64,000 bases of DNA from positions 2,046,001 to 2,110,000 of the forward strand of contig JACAAK010000008.1 of NCBI GenBank assembly GCA_025093985.1, in the 5' to 3' direction. Under the pieces are notes generated by a model. It saw nothing but the letters and a program-made list of their open reading frames with translations. It was not told where the DNA came from and searched no databases. Origin of the DNA: Calvatia gigantea. Its lineage: Eukaryota > Basidiomycota > Agaricomycetes > Agaricales > Lycoperdaceae. Shown here piece by piece: positions 45,601 to 56,035 of the stretch. Made by a program: the position numbers and the translations under genes. Positions within the stretch are counted from its first letter, which is position 1; each line of letters begins with the position of its first letter.

Positions 45601-47180
45601 AGCACGAAGCTGTTGAGCACACTCCTGAAGGCGACCTCGCTCACATTGCCTACCTAGCTGCCTATGGCCCAGTCATCCCTCAGAGCTTCGAGGAGGCTAT
45701 CACTGGACCTGATGCCGACAACTGGTGGAAAGCTATGAGGGAAGAGATATCTCTCCACTCTACTCGAGGAACCTGGAGAGCTGAGAAGATGCCGAAGGAG
45801 AGGACTGCTGTTGGTTGTCGATGGACCTACGCGATCAAGTTCGGACCTGAAGGAGAAGTACTCCGATACAAGGCTCGTCTCGTCGCCCAAGGTTTCAATC
45901 AGATCCCTGGTCTCGAATATGATGATACCTTCTCTCCTACCACTCGTCTGGAGTCAATCAAGCTCATCCTTCACCTATCCGCTACCCTTGGTTGGGAACG
46001 TGCTCAAGATGATGTCACTGGTGCTTTCTTACACAGCAACCTCGACTGTATCATCTACATGAAGCAACCACCTGGCTTTGAAGATGGTACCAACAGGGCG
46101 CTACTACTCATCCGAAGTTTGTATGGACTCAAACAAGCTGCCCGTCTCTGGTACAAGTACATGGTTGAGCGTCTTACATCTATCCACTTCAAACAGCTCC
46201 ACACCGATAATGCGGTATTCTATCGCAAGCTGGAGTCTGGTACTACCATCATCGCCATCCATGTTGACAACATGTTCAGTACTTCATGCTCACAGGATGA
46301 ACTCAAGCATGTTCACTCCCAACTTCACAAGCTCTTCGACATGAAGGAGGAGGATCCGAATTGGCTCATGGGATTTCTTCTCATTGAGGACCGTCTAGCT
46401 CGAACCATTTCCATCTCTCATCGCCAGTACATCGATACCACTCTCAAGCGATTTCATATGCAGAACTGCCATCCTACATCGCTCCCACTCGATCCTGGCT
46501 GTAAACTCTCTAAGGCTGATGGACCTCAGACCAAGGAAGAGAAACAGCAAATGGCCAAGACTCCCTATCGTGAACTTGTAGGAGCTCTCACCTGGATATC
46601 GCTCATCTCTCGCCCAGACATCGGATTCGCTGCTCGCTTCCTTGCTCAATTCAACTCCAACCCTGGACCAAAGCACTGGAAGGCTGCCCAGCATGTACTC
46701 CAATACCTCGCTGGTACTCGTGATATTGTCCAAGTCTTGGGAGGAAAATCCAAGGATAATCGTCACCTGACCCTTACTGGCTATTCTGATGCATCTGGAG
46801 CTGAGGACCCTGACGATCGTCGAGCTGTCACTGGTTGTGTCTTTCAGATGGGTGATAAATCTATTATCACTGTCAGTAAGAAACAGCCTACAGTCGGGGA
46901 CTCATCAACTGAGAGGGAATACATGGCTGGAGCTTACACTGTCAAGTATGGATTATGGTTGGTTCAACTTCTAGCTGAACTGGAGATGCCCGTTTCACTT
47001 CCCATCACTGTCTATATGGATTGCACCAGCAGTATCGATCTCACCAAGGACTCTCGTTTTCATGGAAGGACCAAGCACATAGACATCAAACATCATTTTA
47101 TTCGTGAACGTGTTTCTGATGGGACCGTAGACTTCCGTTATCTTTTTCTTACAGTAGATAATCACTTCGCTATCACGTGA
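42699..47180 (+). CDS. Copia Gag-Pol polyprotein, copy 2 (C-terminally disrupted)
   Basis: Identical to copy 1 through residue 1476 (RVSDGT). Then a partial LTR insertion at 47127 replaces the last 39 residues with 17 unrelated ones ending at TGA 47178-47180. The lost part includes the conserved RNase H aspartate D1490 in TADILTK. The displaced original 3' coding end is still present at 47388-47503 after the insertion. The HVDN polymerase box is the same as in copy 1. The product is probably not able to complete reverse transcription alone. Confidence 0.93.
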   Translation: MSQASQASKVDSDGRQGSAGGRLSSPFGQSESADLGRESQTGQSNTRTMSAASAGVSVKHEEPSTPPRGKAPSKPNKVHWTLNVAHIEPSRYQYMMNLPVKLNVSNYKIWVQQMRTQFRIFDVYDYCTGSVQGDTNNAEHGERWARTNAIVCAILSANMVEDIQIQLGYHEIAADMWGEAQSIFAGQSMMDWTLLLSTLITTKYVDGEDVITHITTMKTLRRDIAAIKRDIGDDFFACILRLSMPPNWSYVFAGLPENYTATEIERRIREEDGVRKNHQATAALAYRSMARNNNNNNRRNQTQQPGQPFCTNCKISGHDWKDCWSKGGGAEGQGPRQRKKKNKGKQGGNSRHRANQAQADETMDDNRSTASGGNSLAGDSAYMATTSSQPKSDTWILDSGATAHICNQRLAFTTFTPRNDIIGGINADGPQLHSTGVGNIKLLVTVKGRPARIVTLLDVKYCPNARDNLISESRMDRKGLEIRKKGGLVQINKKAEIVMEGHLQRNGLYHLTCSYPLETSPPSSLAFAAISSDISSLDLWHRRLGHLNEEYLRHLAKHQMVSGLDLKTSDRLNACAGCALGKHPQAPFPQQASRRAKRPLERLHADLQGPFSTSIEGYHHVLIVVDDFSRMGWKIFLKQKSDARQHLRDLITSLENRIGNKVVYFRSDRGGEFTGHALKSYFKDKGITHEMSAPHTPQQNGVAERFNRTTHEHALAMLKEAGMADGFWPEAHQYASDARNRSPTKTLNHITPYQAFFNEKPSVSAFRIFGSRCHVRTPHELRQGKLDAHSIEGVFCGFDPASTSWKIWIPSKRSFQVSRDIIVYETVNHPGIDTSMPPVMSEGVNIDDPTHSRSHPNSIPIPEETGSPLPRSSPIPSDPPFTTPPSIPDPHPAPSTANPNPIPSSIPNPSEPRRTTRISRPSWIKQANEEQAVKEFEAKKQRQKIREARANRLNNPTSKYQLPPTIPEHEAVEHTPEGDLAHIAYLAAYGPVIPQSFEEAITGPDADNWWKAMREEISLHSTRGTWRAEKMPKERTAVGCRWTYAIKFGPEGEVLRYKARLVAQGFNQIPGLEYDDTFSPTTRLESIKLILHLSATLGWERAQDDVTGAFLHSNLDCIIYMKQPPGFEDGTNRALLLIRSLYGLKQAARLWYKYMVERLTSIHFKQLHTDNAVFYRKLESGTTIIAIHVDNMFSTSCSQDELKHVHSQLHKLFDMKEEDPNWLMGFLLIEDRLARTISISHRQYIDTTLKRFHMQNCHPTSLPLDPGCKLSKADGPQTKEEKQQMAKTPYRELVGALTWISLISRPDIGFAARFLAQFNSNPGPKHWKAAQHVLQYLAGTRDIVQVLGGKSKDNRHLTLTGYSDASGAEDPDDRRAVTGCVFQMGDKSIITVSKKQPTVGDSSTEREYMAGAYTVKYGLWLVQLLAELEMPVSLPITVYMDCTSSIDLTKDSRFHGRTKHIDIKHHFIRERVSDGTVDFRYLFLTVDNHFAIT

Positions 47181-47384
47181 CATCACACTCATTCGCTGGC
47201 CTCATACCTTGCACACCCTCAGTCTCGTTCCACGTCGACTGAGGGTAAGCAAACCATCGTTCTCCATTGTACACACTAGCTAACTCATTCCGTAGTCTAT
47301 CCTAGGTAATTACACAATCTAATATAGTCTGGTTCCACGTCGACTGAGGTCTATCCTAGCCCTGCGCGTCATATCTTTCCTTTA
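47127..47384 (+). repeat. 5'-truncated LTR inserted in pol of copy 2
   Basis: 258 bp matching LTR positions 14-271; the first 13 bases TGTTGGAATATAG are missing. One base differs from the other LTRs (G at 47331 where they have C). It sits between GGGACC and three extra bases GTA before CTATCTG, where copy 1 has GGGACC TTTA CTATCTG. There is no 5-bp target duplication, and the 3' end overlaps the CCTTTA present in the target. Confidence 0.92.
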
Positions 47385-47510
47385 GTACTATCTGTTATTT
47401 ATCTACCAAGGAAATGACTGCCGATATTCTCACTAAGGCTCTTAAGGAGCCAGACTTCATTCATTTACGTTCTAAACTAGGTCTCCACATACCTTCAGTC
47501 TAAGGGGGTG

Positions 47511-47781
47511 TGTTGGAATATAGGTAGACTTCCGTTATCTTTTTCTTACAGTAGATAATCACTTCGCTATCACGTGACATCACACTCATTCGCTGGCCTC
47601 ATACCTTGCACACCCTCAGTCTCGTTCCACGTCGACTGAGGGTAAGCAAACCATCGTTCTCCATTGTACACACTAGCTAACTCATTCCGTAGTCTATCCT
47701 AGGTAATTACACAATCTAATATAGTCTCGTTCCACGTCGACTGAGGTCTATCCTAGCCCTGCGCGTCATATCTTTCCTTTA
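47511..47781 (+). repeat. Copia LTR 3 (3')
   Basis: 271 bp, reads the same as LTRs 1 and 2, followed by the right target-site copy CTCAT at 47782-47786. Confidence 0.95.
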
Positions 47782-47786
47782 CTCAT

Positions 47787-50718
47787 ATCTTTCGGATGCG
47801 TTCAGCCGACATGATTCGCGATTTTGGTTTTGCTTGAATTAGACCGTCGTCAAAGAATGATAATGTGTTTCTTCCCATGCGGCGTTGGAGTGCTTGCCGT
47901 CGAGCCCTAGATACCTTGGCGCCGGGACGAGCTCCCGTCATGTTCTAGATTCAAACTGGGATAGTGTTGCGCTTCTTGAAGGAGAAAGGGCGCAAAATCT
48001 TCATGGGAAGACATAGGTAGGTGGCTGGGTACTTGGCACGTGACGTACAATGCACCGTCCTTCCCGAGGGCAACCCCTTGGAGATATGAGCCAAGTGTTG
48101 CCCATAACACCTTGACCGATTGTCATACCTATATCTGAAGGAGCGTATGAGAGGGAATTTGTTGCGCATTGAAAAGGTGTTGTGGTCTCCTGTCAACACA
48201 CAGTTCGGCTCGCTTGTGCTCCGTAACATCTGTCCCTCCTTAGCTGCCATGCCCACACATGTCCCATAGTTGCTCAACTCCCAACAGCTGTTATTCCAAA
48301 ATTCGTGTCAACACGGGTTCCATTCTCGACACCAGGGGCAACAGACAGACCGTGTCGTCCATCGATATCATTCCAACCCGACAACTTACATCGATTGCTG
48401 CTCGTAGCAAAGTCGGCCGGACAACGACCTTTGTCCAGCGCCTGTTTCCTGTGTGATTGCCACATGCATTGTGATGCCGGCAATAATGCTGATGGCAATG
48501 GTAAGTAAGATAAAATGACAGGGAACGAAAAACGTCATTGACGGCGCGGGAATGGGAGGTGCGATGGTTATAGTGGTGAATTCCGCCGAGACCACAACTG
48601 CTCCGGGCGGGGTCACGGGAGTTGTGAAAATCGACAGAAGCGCTGATGGCAACGACAAGGTTATCAGGACCAAGGGTGATAGATGGAGTTTCAGCTTAAG
48701 CCGGTAAGAAACTTGTAGTGCTCGGTGCCTGAGTTTCGGAAATACGAGTGAAAAGTTCCACTGATGAAGCGATAGTCGATACTCTCTAGAGGTGCTGGTG
48801 ATCCCTTGAAAGGCGCGGGCGTTGAAAGAACCACATAGTCACTGCCGGGGTTCCATTTCCGCCGTCCGCGACGACAGCAGGTACGGTGCTTTAACAAGTA
48901 TAAGGGATGTCCATAGTTAGCTTCGGATTGATGGTGAAAGTTCTTGTTCCGATGCTCACACGCCGTTTCATCTGGGAGTGCGACTCCGATTCAATTGGGG
49001 CGTGCTGAGGATCGCCGTAACTAGCATCAATATCACCGTCATTGTATCCACCAGCGACCTGCATTGCAATGATAGTTTCGTTGCCGTGGGCCACTCAAAT
49101 CAGGATCCAGCAAGTGTAATACCTCGTACTCCGGAACGGCCCGATTGATAATTGCTATTAGATAGTTTCCGGGGATACCTGGTCTTGGGAAGAATGCTGC
49201 TCCTGGAGCGACAGAATGGAGCAAGTGACAGACTCGCCTACAAAAAAAAATAGCAGAAGAGAGGGTGACAACGATGTCTGAGTAACCAGACTTCTGTTGT
49301 AATTGCACAATTGTTGCAATAATTGTCATGTTAGTCGTCAGCGGCCACGGTCAACAAACAGACAGCGACAAACACTGGCCTGTCAGCGCTTCCACGCTTC
49401 AAGCTTCAGCTTTCACATTTCAGTTTCAACTTTCCCATCAGTTGCGGGATGGCGACCCGGATCCCACCTCGCAGCTCTGCAATCACCTCACATCTTTTCT
49501 GCCACTACGGACACGATGGGCCGATATAGCCCGCAAAGGGCACAACATCATGATCAAGCGTTTGAAACAGAGCGCTCGGTACCTTCCCGCATCGTTTGCT
49601 AATTACGCGGACCTGTCAAACCAACAATTGAGTCAACTGAAGCTTCCGAGTCGCACTTTCCAATAAGCCGATGAGTAATCGGATGAAGATGCTTTTGGAC
49701 ACGGCAACCACTTTGAGGATGTACACGAGGAGGTCTTCTTTCAAGAAGGCGAAATACTCGCATCATCATTCGAACCTCCGTTTTTGATGGTGGGTAAATT
49801 GCGAACTGAAATATACTGGACGGTGATTAGTGACCATCACCAGCTAAAACCCAAGTTGCGCCAAGTCTCTGGGTTGGGATAACTAGCCTCTGCTCGCGGT
49901 TAGTCTTTTGCAAGGTGTAACATCTACTTTGCTCCGAAATGCAGGTGTCTAGGTGAAAGAGGAAAACAGCCATATCAGCTGAACACTCCATAATTCAGGC
50001 CCTTTAGAATGAACAGCCTCTGACAGTCATCAGACAGCACTCAAGAGCGTCTTATAATTTGCCATGAGAACTTGGAACCACCTTTAAGAGATTTGGATAC
50101 TCTGGCTCCCACTCATTGATGAATACTCTCCAACCTTCAAGCTTCGGGTTTTCAGGGTAAAAATTGATTTGGAGAGATTCCTACCCTCCTATTTTCGAGG
50201 CCGGGTGTGTGCGGGGCCACGTGAGAATTATAATGAATTTGTTGGGCGGCGTAGACAACCGATGCATAACCGCATAACCGATCATGTGCAGGAACTTCCA
50301 TCATCATCATGGCTGTGGCTATCTAATTGCGTCCATCTTGTGGCTGTAACTTCACTAGACTGACATCTGCGATCCCTTTAACCCCTTGCGGCCTTGTTCA
50401 CTGCGCACTCTGGCTTCTGGTAGCACCTTATTCGAACACAACCCTATTGCCCGACGAACGGAAGCTGCACGGAAGAACTGCTGACTCAACATCCTTCATC
50501 ATCGACTTTCGGCGCACTTGGAACAACATTTTTAGAATGAGTCAGAATGTGTCCGCAATCCATCTGCGGGCGCGTCCGTATCGCGTTTCATGTCCATAAT
50601 CTCGAGAGGCTATCCCTATCCCTACCAAATGTTGACATCAAACTAGATTGCCTAAGATCTGCCCTCCCCCTGTTATACGTCTGAATTTGACTCGGGTACC
50701 AATACGCGTCCAGGTAAC
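47787..50718. other. unresolved stretch right of the Copia array
   Basis: Minus-strand frames between 49329 and 48386 are long for chance and may be exons of an unknown gene. One ends in a hydrophobic segment (FILLTIAISIIAGITMHVAI). Another reads MQVAGGYNDGDIDASYGDPQ. A minus-strand frame starting near 47942 (MTGARPGAKVSRARRQALQR) ends at a TGA right beside the array. No family could be assigned, so they are not annotated as genes. Confidence 0.3.
49328..49666 (+). CDS. hypothetical 112-residue protein (weak)
   Basis: ATG at 49328 opens 112 codons ending TAA. The C-terminal half is basic and helix-like (RWADIARKGHNIMIKRLKQS), the N-terminal part Ser/Gln-rich. I do not recognise a domain, and there is no paralogue in the window. 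It may equally be a shadow frame or a remnant. Confidence 0.22.
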   Translation: MLVVSGHGQQTDSDKHWPVSASTLQASAFTFQFQLSHQLRDGDPDPTSQLCNHLTSFLPLRTRWADIARKGHNIMIKRLKQSARYLPASFANYADLSNQQLSQLKLPSRTFQ

Positions 50719-52634
50719 ATGAGTATTAAAAGCCCTGCGCCACGAGAGGAGCTATTGATCATCCATCCCAACTTTCGCTTACCCCCTCCTTCCTATCTCA
50801 ACCCAATGCTCAAGACACATCTTTCCATTCTTGAGTCCAGCGCTTCCAGGTTCGCCTCTGCTGTTGTCTTCAGGATACCGGACCTCGATGCTTCAACCAA
50901 ACGTGTCAAGGCTTGGAGGTCAATAACATACCAAGATTTCTACCGCGATGTAGAGACATTCGCGAAGTATTGGACACAGACGCTGAGAAGTGACGGTATC
51001 CCCCAGCGCGCCGTTATTGGAGTATGGTGCGTTTTAGTTGTTACTGACTAATAATTTATTTTTAACAACGACACTCAGGCTCAGTGGCTTCCTCTACACT
51101 GATGTCCTTCACATCTACGGTCTGTCAAGAGCTGGCTACATCCCCCAACTGTTCAGCATACGTCTTCCCAACCCTGTTGTAGTCCATGAACTCCTGCAAA
51201 GAGCAGGCGCAAAAGCACTTGTCCACGACTCTTCCTTCTCCAACGTCCTTGAAGGTTTCCCAGTGCCAACACATTTAGCAATGGACGCTCGGGGTCTGGA
51301 TCTTCAGATGGAGTGCTTACCACCTGTTATGGATGTCACAGAGGATGACATCGGTTTCATTTTCCATACAAGCGGATCGACATCAGGAAGCCCCAAACTC
51401 GTACCCTGCCGATACCGATGGCTAACGAATGTGGTGGAGAAATCATATACAATTTGCCATCCGCGTAATCCACATCGGCAAGACGTGACGGTTTTCATGT
51501 GAGTACCTCCCATCAACCCGAGTCTGCGTTTGATCTAACCGATTTTACATCCTAACAGCGGTAGCCTGTGTCACATAGCCCAATCATTCAGTGAGCCGAT
51601 TTTTAATCCATTCATCAAGAGTTGCTTCTAACGCACGGCATAGTGTTCATCGGCACCCTCCAACACGGATCCTGCGTGATTCAACCCACCGCCCTCAATT
51701 TCCCATCGGAAGAGCTCATGGACATGATCGTTCGTTGTGGCCTGAACCGCCTCAACCAGTTCGCAACTTTCCTCGGAAACCACTTGCGAGCATCACGCCA
51801 AAACTCCAAACTGTTGTCAATGCTCGTGGCTCTCGACGACGTGTTGTACACAGGTCTCGCTCTCCCGCGTGAAGAAGAACAGTGGGCATTTAAGCATGGG
51901 ATCAAGATCAGGGTACGTCTATTCGATCTTTCAAATACGATTCCCGGGTTGATGCTAACATCTCTCAATAGAACTTGTTCGGTAGTACAGAAGTTGGCGG
52001 AATGCTCCTGTCAGGCGGGTGTGAAAGAAATCCTGCCTTGGTGGCGCCTCTCCCTGGCACGTCATACGGCTTCGTTTCCACTTCATCAACATCTACCCAA
52101 AACCAGTCCGCACATCGATCCAATGCCGAACTCTTCGAGCTTGTCATCCTCGCCGAGTCCCCCGATTGTCCTGATGTCTCCCTCCGGCATGCCGATGGCA
52201 ACTTCCATACCGGGGACCTCTTCCAAGAGGTTTTGCCCGGTTTCTATCTTTTCCGCGGACGAGATGACGATTGGATTAAGTCAGAAAACAGCTTGCGCTG
52301 CGATACCAAGGCGATCGAGGACAATGCACGGGCAATGTGTGGAACTTTCATTGCCGAATGTGTTGTTGTCGGGTCTGGACGTCCTTCACCTGTGATGTTT
52401 ATAGAACCAGGAATCGAGATGAACCACGACAAGCTCAAGAAGGAGATCTTCCGTAAGATTCGCCTCTTCCATTCAAGGCGATATCTTCACGAGCAAATTA
52501 TATCTCCTGATATGATCGTGGTTGTACCCAAGTCGACCCTTCCTCGGACGGCAACCAAGGGTAACATTCGCCGCAAGGCAGTAGAGGAGGCGTTCCAGAG
52601 TCAGATAGATGAGATCTTTGCGCGTGCAAGGTAA
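50719..52634 (+). CDS. AMP-dependent synthetase/ligase (adenylate-forming, NRPS-like A domain)
   Basis: An ANL-superfamily enzyme that should activate a carboxylic acid with ATP. Exons: 50719-51026, 51079-51498, 51559-51590, 51620-51912 and 51972-52634. Core motifs are FIFHTSGSTSGSPKLVP (A3), NLFGSTEVGG (A5), HADGNFHTGDLF (A7), YLFRGRDDDWIK (A8) and TLPRTATKGNIRRKA (A10 with the catalytic Lys). The protein ends after the A domain: no carrier-protein or reductase domain follows before TAA at 52632-52634. It resembles the A domain of fungal NRPS-like and aminoadipate-reductase-like enzymes rather than an acetyl-CoA synthetase. The junction SF/K at 51591-51619 implies a 29-nt intron, shorter than fungal spliceosomes usually use, so this spot may be damaged. 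Substrate unknown. Confidence 0.82.
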
Positions 52635-53228
52635 AAAGGCCAATGGCGTCTCTTAACCGTTACTCGGTGCATCTGTCGGAATATCTATGCCGTATTTATT
52701 GGTTTGAGCCCTTTTACCCTACAAAAATTACTCCTTGCTCTTATTATTCACCCCGATATTCGTATTCTATACTATTGAATTACTACTTGTCTATAGTTTT
52801 TGCCCCTTAGTAGTTAGTTATTTTTCGGACACATTGCCTGTAGTATACCCATCAACTTCTACACAATGTCTGTACCCGGTTACTGCATAATGTATCATAT
52901 CATCGGTAACTCACCTTTCGGCTAATCATAGTGCAGTACATCCCGTTGCCTCATACGTATCTGTGATCAGGTTCGAGCGAAGGTAGTTGATTGAACCAAA
53001 AATACTCTTAACGGAGTGCACGGAGGGATCAAATTCCAACAAGTTTGTCCCGCGTTTCAGACTCCTACTTGACACGGCCATCAACAGAAAAAAGTGGATT
53101 CCCGTGTCACCACGGGCAATGTATTTAAGGATATGGAGTGTGAACAGGCGCCAAGTGTTGGAAACGAAAATAAAACGTAGGACTGTGGATGGATCAGGGA
53201 TCCAACTGTCTTGTGTATCTTTACCGCA

Positions 53229-55843
53229 TCATTCTACTTCAATTGCATCGGGTTGGTGATACACAGACTCCTCTTGGATCTGTAAGGGCGCAAACAAAGA
53301 TGGCGTTCGAGTGGCGTGACAACCAGTCAGTCATTCAAGGCATTGTTGACATTCAAGCAAAATGTTCCTTACCCATGGCTCATCAACACCTACCGCGTAC
53401 TTCCTCGGAGGTCGCTCGAAACATGCTGCACGGTTTGCCTCAGCATCATCCCTCAAGGGGTATACAATACCAATTTCGTAGTTGGTAATCTTTAGTTAGT
53501 TGCATACGCCATTAGGGTCTGAACAAGGGACTCCGAGGAGAGATATACCTACATTCAGTATTGGATTGAATGCACTGCCAGACAAGGTGCCCCAGGCCGA
53601 CGGTGTGAAGTTGTGGGAGCCCACATAAGCCCAACCTACAGCGGGTTCGATGATCGTGATCTCCTCATCTGTATCGTCATCCTCCGTATCGGAGGCATCC
53701 CTACTTGAGTTCGCCAAGGTAGTAGCGCGTTGCATGGTGGCGATTATCATCTGATAAAGCGACAGTTATGACTTATGGGGGTACTTTGGGAACAACGTAA
53801 CGCGTACCTTGGAGTGCATAAGCACTGGACCGCCTTTACTCTTGGAATCATAGAATTTGTCTCTCGGAAAGTTCTTGGCAGTCCACTGCCTTCTCCGACA
53901 AAATATAGTACCGCCGCCCTAAATTCAGGGGTTATCAAACAACATTTGTAAGTGACCATCGTGGGGTAAATGACCTAGGGTAGATGAATTGATTACTTAC
54001 CGGCTCCCCAAGCGCGCTTGCCTGTACGGTCTGTTTTGTTGGAAAGATGATCCTCACGGGTGGATAGGGTAATTTCTCACGGCGCTTCTTAGGTTCATCA
54101 AGCCAATCTTCCGCCGATTCGCCTCGAGCAGACCAATAGAATTCATTTACCCATTGCGTCGAGAAATTGCCCAAGCTTGAGCCCTGTTGATTGCGCAAAA
54201 GGGTCAGGGATGAGCGTCCGCGCTTATCCACAGTAAGGAACGTCAAACTACCTGGCATTCAACGATGAGGTTGTCTTTTCTTAGTCCCTTACCCGTCCGA
54301 AGCCCCATTTTGCGGACGGCCATCATAAGTCGTGGATGTCCTGTTCTGGTATAATTAGTGCTAAATCAAGTAATCAGAAATGGTTAAAGCGTACTTGATG
54401 ACATCTGGCCATCCTTCATGCTTTCCCGCGATGGAAGGTACGAGATGCGCCTTAACTTTGGACCAATCCCAGCGCATGTGCAGGTCTTCAATAGCTTTCA
54501 GAGGAATGTTGGGCTAAGAAATAACTGTCAATCATATTCCGATTTGATGCCACGAGCATAGCCTACATGATCCTGTAGCAAAGTTTTCAAAGCAGGAAGG
54601 ACGTTGACACCATACAACACTCGTTGCATCATGGACGCAAAGTCGTCAGCTTTGGGATCGTTTGCTATTGACTTGAAACGCAGGGGTAAGTCTTGCACCC
54701 AAACTGACTAAAAGGTCATGTGAGGGACCATCCATGGGAGAGACATGCTGCGTACGTTTTCCATGTCACGCCAATCATATGCAATCAAGTTAGCGGTTGA
54801 GATAACAACACGTAAACGACCGGTCTTGTAGAAAAGCTACAGGGCGTGCCAGTGAGTTACAGAGTGACTTCGATTCGGCACTACGCACAAGCATGAACTG
54901 ACAAGAAGGTTAAGTGCTCACTTGTCAAGAAGAAAACGATCTCGACAGACCTTCATATGCTGACATCCGAAACCCCCGCGGAGTGGAGGAGTAGTCTTAA
55001 TCCAATTCGGAAAAGTGTATTTGATTGCGGCCCGTCCGGTCGCGTCTGGTTGAGCAACCATGATGACCGGTACCGAAGGGTCAAAAAACTCATATATCCA
55101 AGGGAAATCAAGGGAATATGATGACAAGATGGCAAAACCTAACTCTGATTTCTTGACGAGATTTGAGCGCATGAGTGTCACAATACCAACAGCTTGACTT
55201 ACGTTTCCCAAAACTTGCGTCAACCTGAATGTTGGCTTTCCATCTTTCCGAGGATCTGCAAATCTAGTGGCAGTTTGTCGAAGTTCGCCATCCCAGAATA
55301 CTTCTGCCCCTGAGGGACCGGGGATACCAGTTGCGGCTGTGGGGGCTGACTTGCCCTGAGATGAAGCCGAAAGGTGTTGTTTCTTCGTTGGAGGTTCATC
55401 CATGGTGACATCGCTCTCGGCGTCGGACTCAGCATCGCGCTTTTCTGCTCTCCTAACATCCAGGCCCATCTCTTTCCTCAATCTCTCCTGTCGCTCCAGG
55501 CGTTCCTTTTCCAGATTGGCACGTTCAGACAGAAACGACGAAGGTCCAGGTTTTGGTGCCACCGTCTTCGAGCTTGACACTGACGGTGGCTGGGTGGACT
55601 GAGTAGATTGAATTTCAGCTTCGGACGCTTTAAGGGCTCGTTGTAGATCCGCTTGGTACTGGTTCTCTTCGATGTCTCCGCTGTCATCATCACTGTCAAG
55701 TGTGATGATTTCTGGTTTCCTTGAACGTTTGCTCTCCTCTAAACTCAGTGCGATTGCTCTTGTTCAAGGATCGATATAACATTCATATAAAGTATTGCAT
55801 GGGCTATGACATACCTCGCAAGATCTTCATCCTCGCTGTGCAT
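53229..55843 (-). CDS. TDP1: Tyrosyl-DNA phosphodiesterase 1
   Basis: A phospholipase-D-superfamily DNA repair enzyme that removes trapped topoisomerase I peptides from 3' DNA ends in the nucleus. Thirteen exons: 55843-55815, 55743-55203, about 55142-54951, 54897-54889 (9 nt), 54836-54756, 54707-54567, 54513-54395, 54345-54252, 54183-54001, 53918-53808, 53750-53553, 53489-53373 and 53279-53229. All join in frame (about 621 residues). The two HKN-type active-site motifs are HMK..RVVISTANLIAYDW and HSK..VGSHNFTPSAWG. Other family blocks are GSSLGNFSTQWVNEFY, NYEIGIVYPL and FERPPRKYA..DEPW. The N-terminus has a SUMO-interaction-like EIITLDSDDD (residues 21-30) and a UIM-like YQADLQRALKASEAE (39-53). 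No frame damage. Divergently paired with the acylaminoacyl-peptidase gene. Confidence 0.93.
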
Positions 55844-56035
55844 CACGAAGTAGTCACCCGTTGTTGTGTTCGAACGTCTTGATAGTTATAGGCGCCGCAG
55901 AGTGGGGACATTTACACTCACGTGACTCAAACACGCCCATTCGGGCCGCTGCTTCGGCTTATCGCCTCAAATGGCAACCACTTTAGGGTGGTATTCACAA
56001 CGCACCCATCTACGATAATCCGGGCGTGGATTACT
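55844..56035. promoter_or_regulatory. 192-bp divergent intergenic region, TDP1 / acylaminoacyl-peptidase
   Basis: The ATGs of the two divergent genes are only 192 bp apart, so both promoters must lie here. A TCACGTGA palindrome (E-box core CACGTG) is at 55918-55925. CACGTG is bound by bHLH factors such as Cbf1 in fungi; a role here is inference. No TATA box is obvious. Confidence 0.55.

Larger units (their letters stand above)
37243..47786 (+). mobile_element. tandem Copia LTR retrotransposon array (LTR-int-LTR-int-LTR)
   Basis: Three 271-bp LTRs (37248-37518, 42251-42521, 47511-47781) separate two internal regions. The whole array is bounded by one 5-bp target-site duplication CTCAT at 37243-37247 and 47782-47786. 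There is no duplication around the middle LTR. This is the structure expected after unequal recombination between LTRs, or after two genomes joined end to end before or during insertion. The internal sequences read the same except for a 3' insertion in copy 2. Domain order Gag, protease, integrase, reverse transcriptase, RNase H places it in Ty1/Copia. Confidence 0.95.

Noticed and set aside
47127..47384. Solo LTR from standard excision
   Set aside because: The first 13 bases are missing and no 5-bp target duplication flanks it, so it is a fragment, not a solo LTR.
37248..47781. Direct repeats of the array as a CRISPR-like structure
   Set aside because: The repeats are 271-bp LTRs around a Gag-Pol gene in a eukaryotic context.
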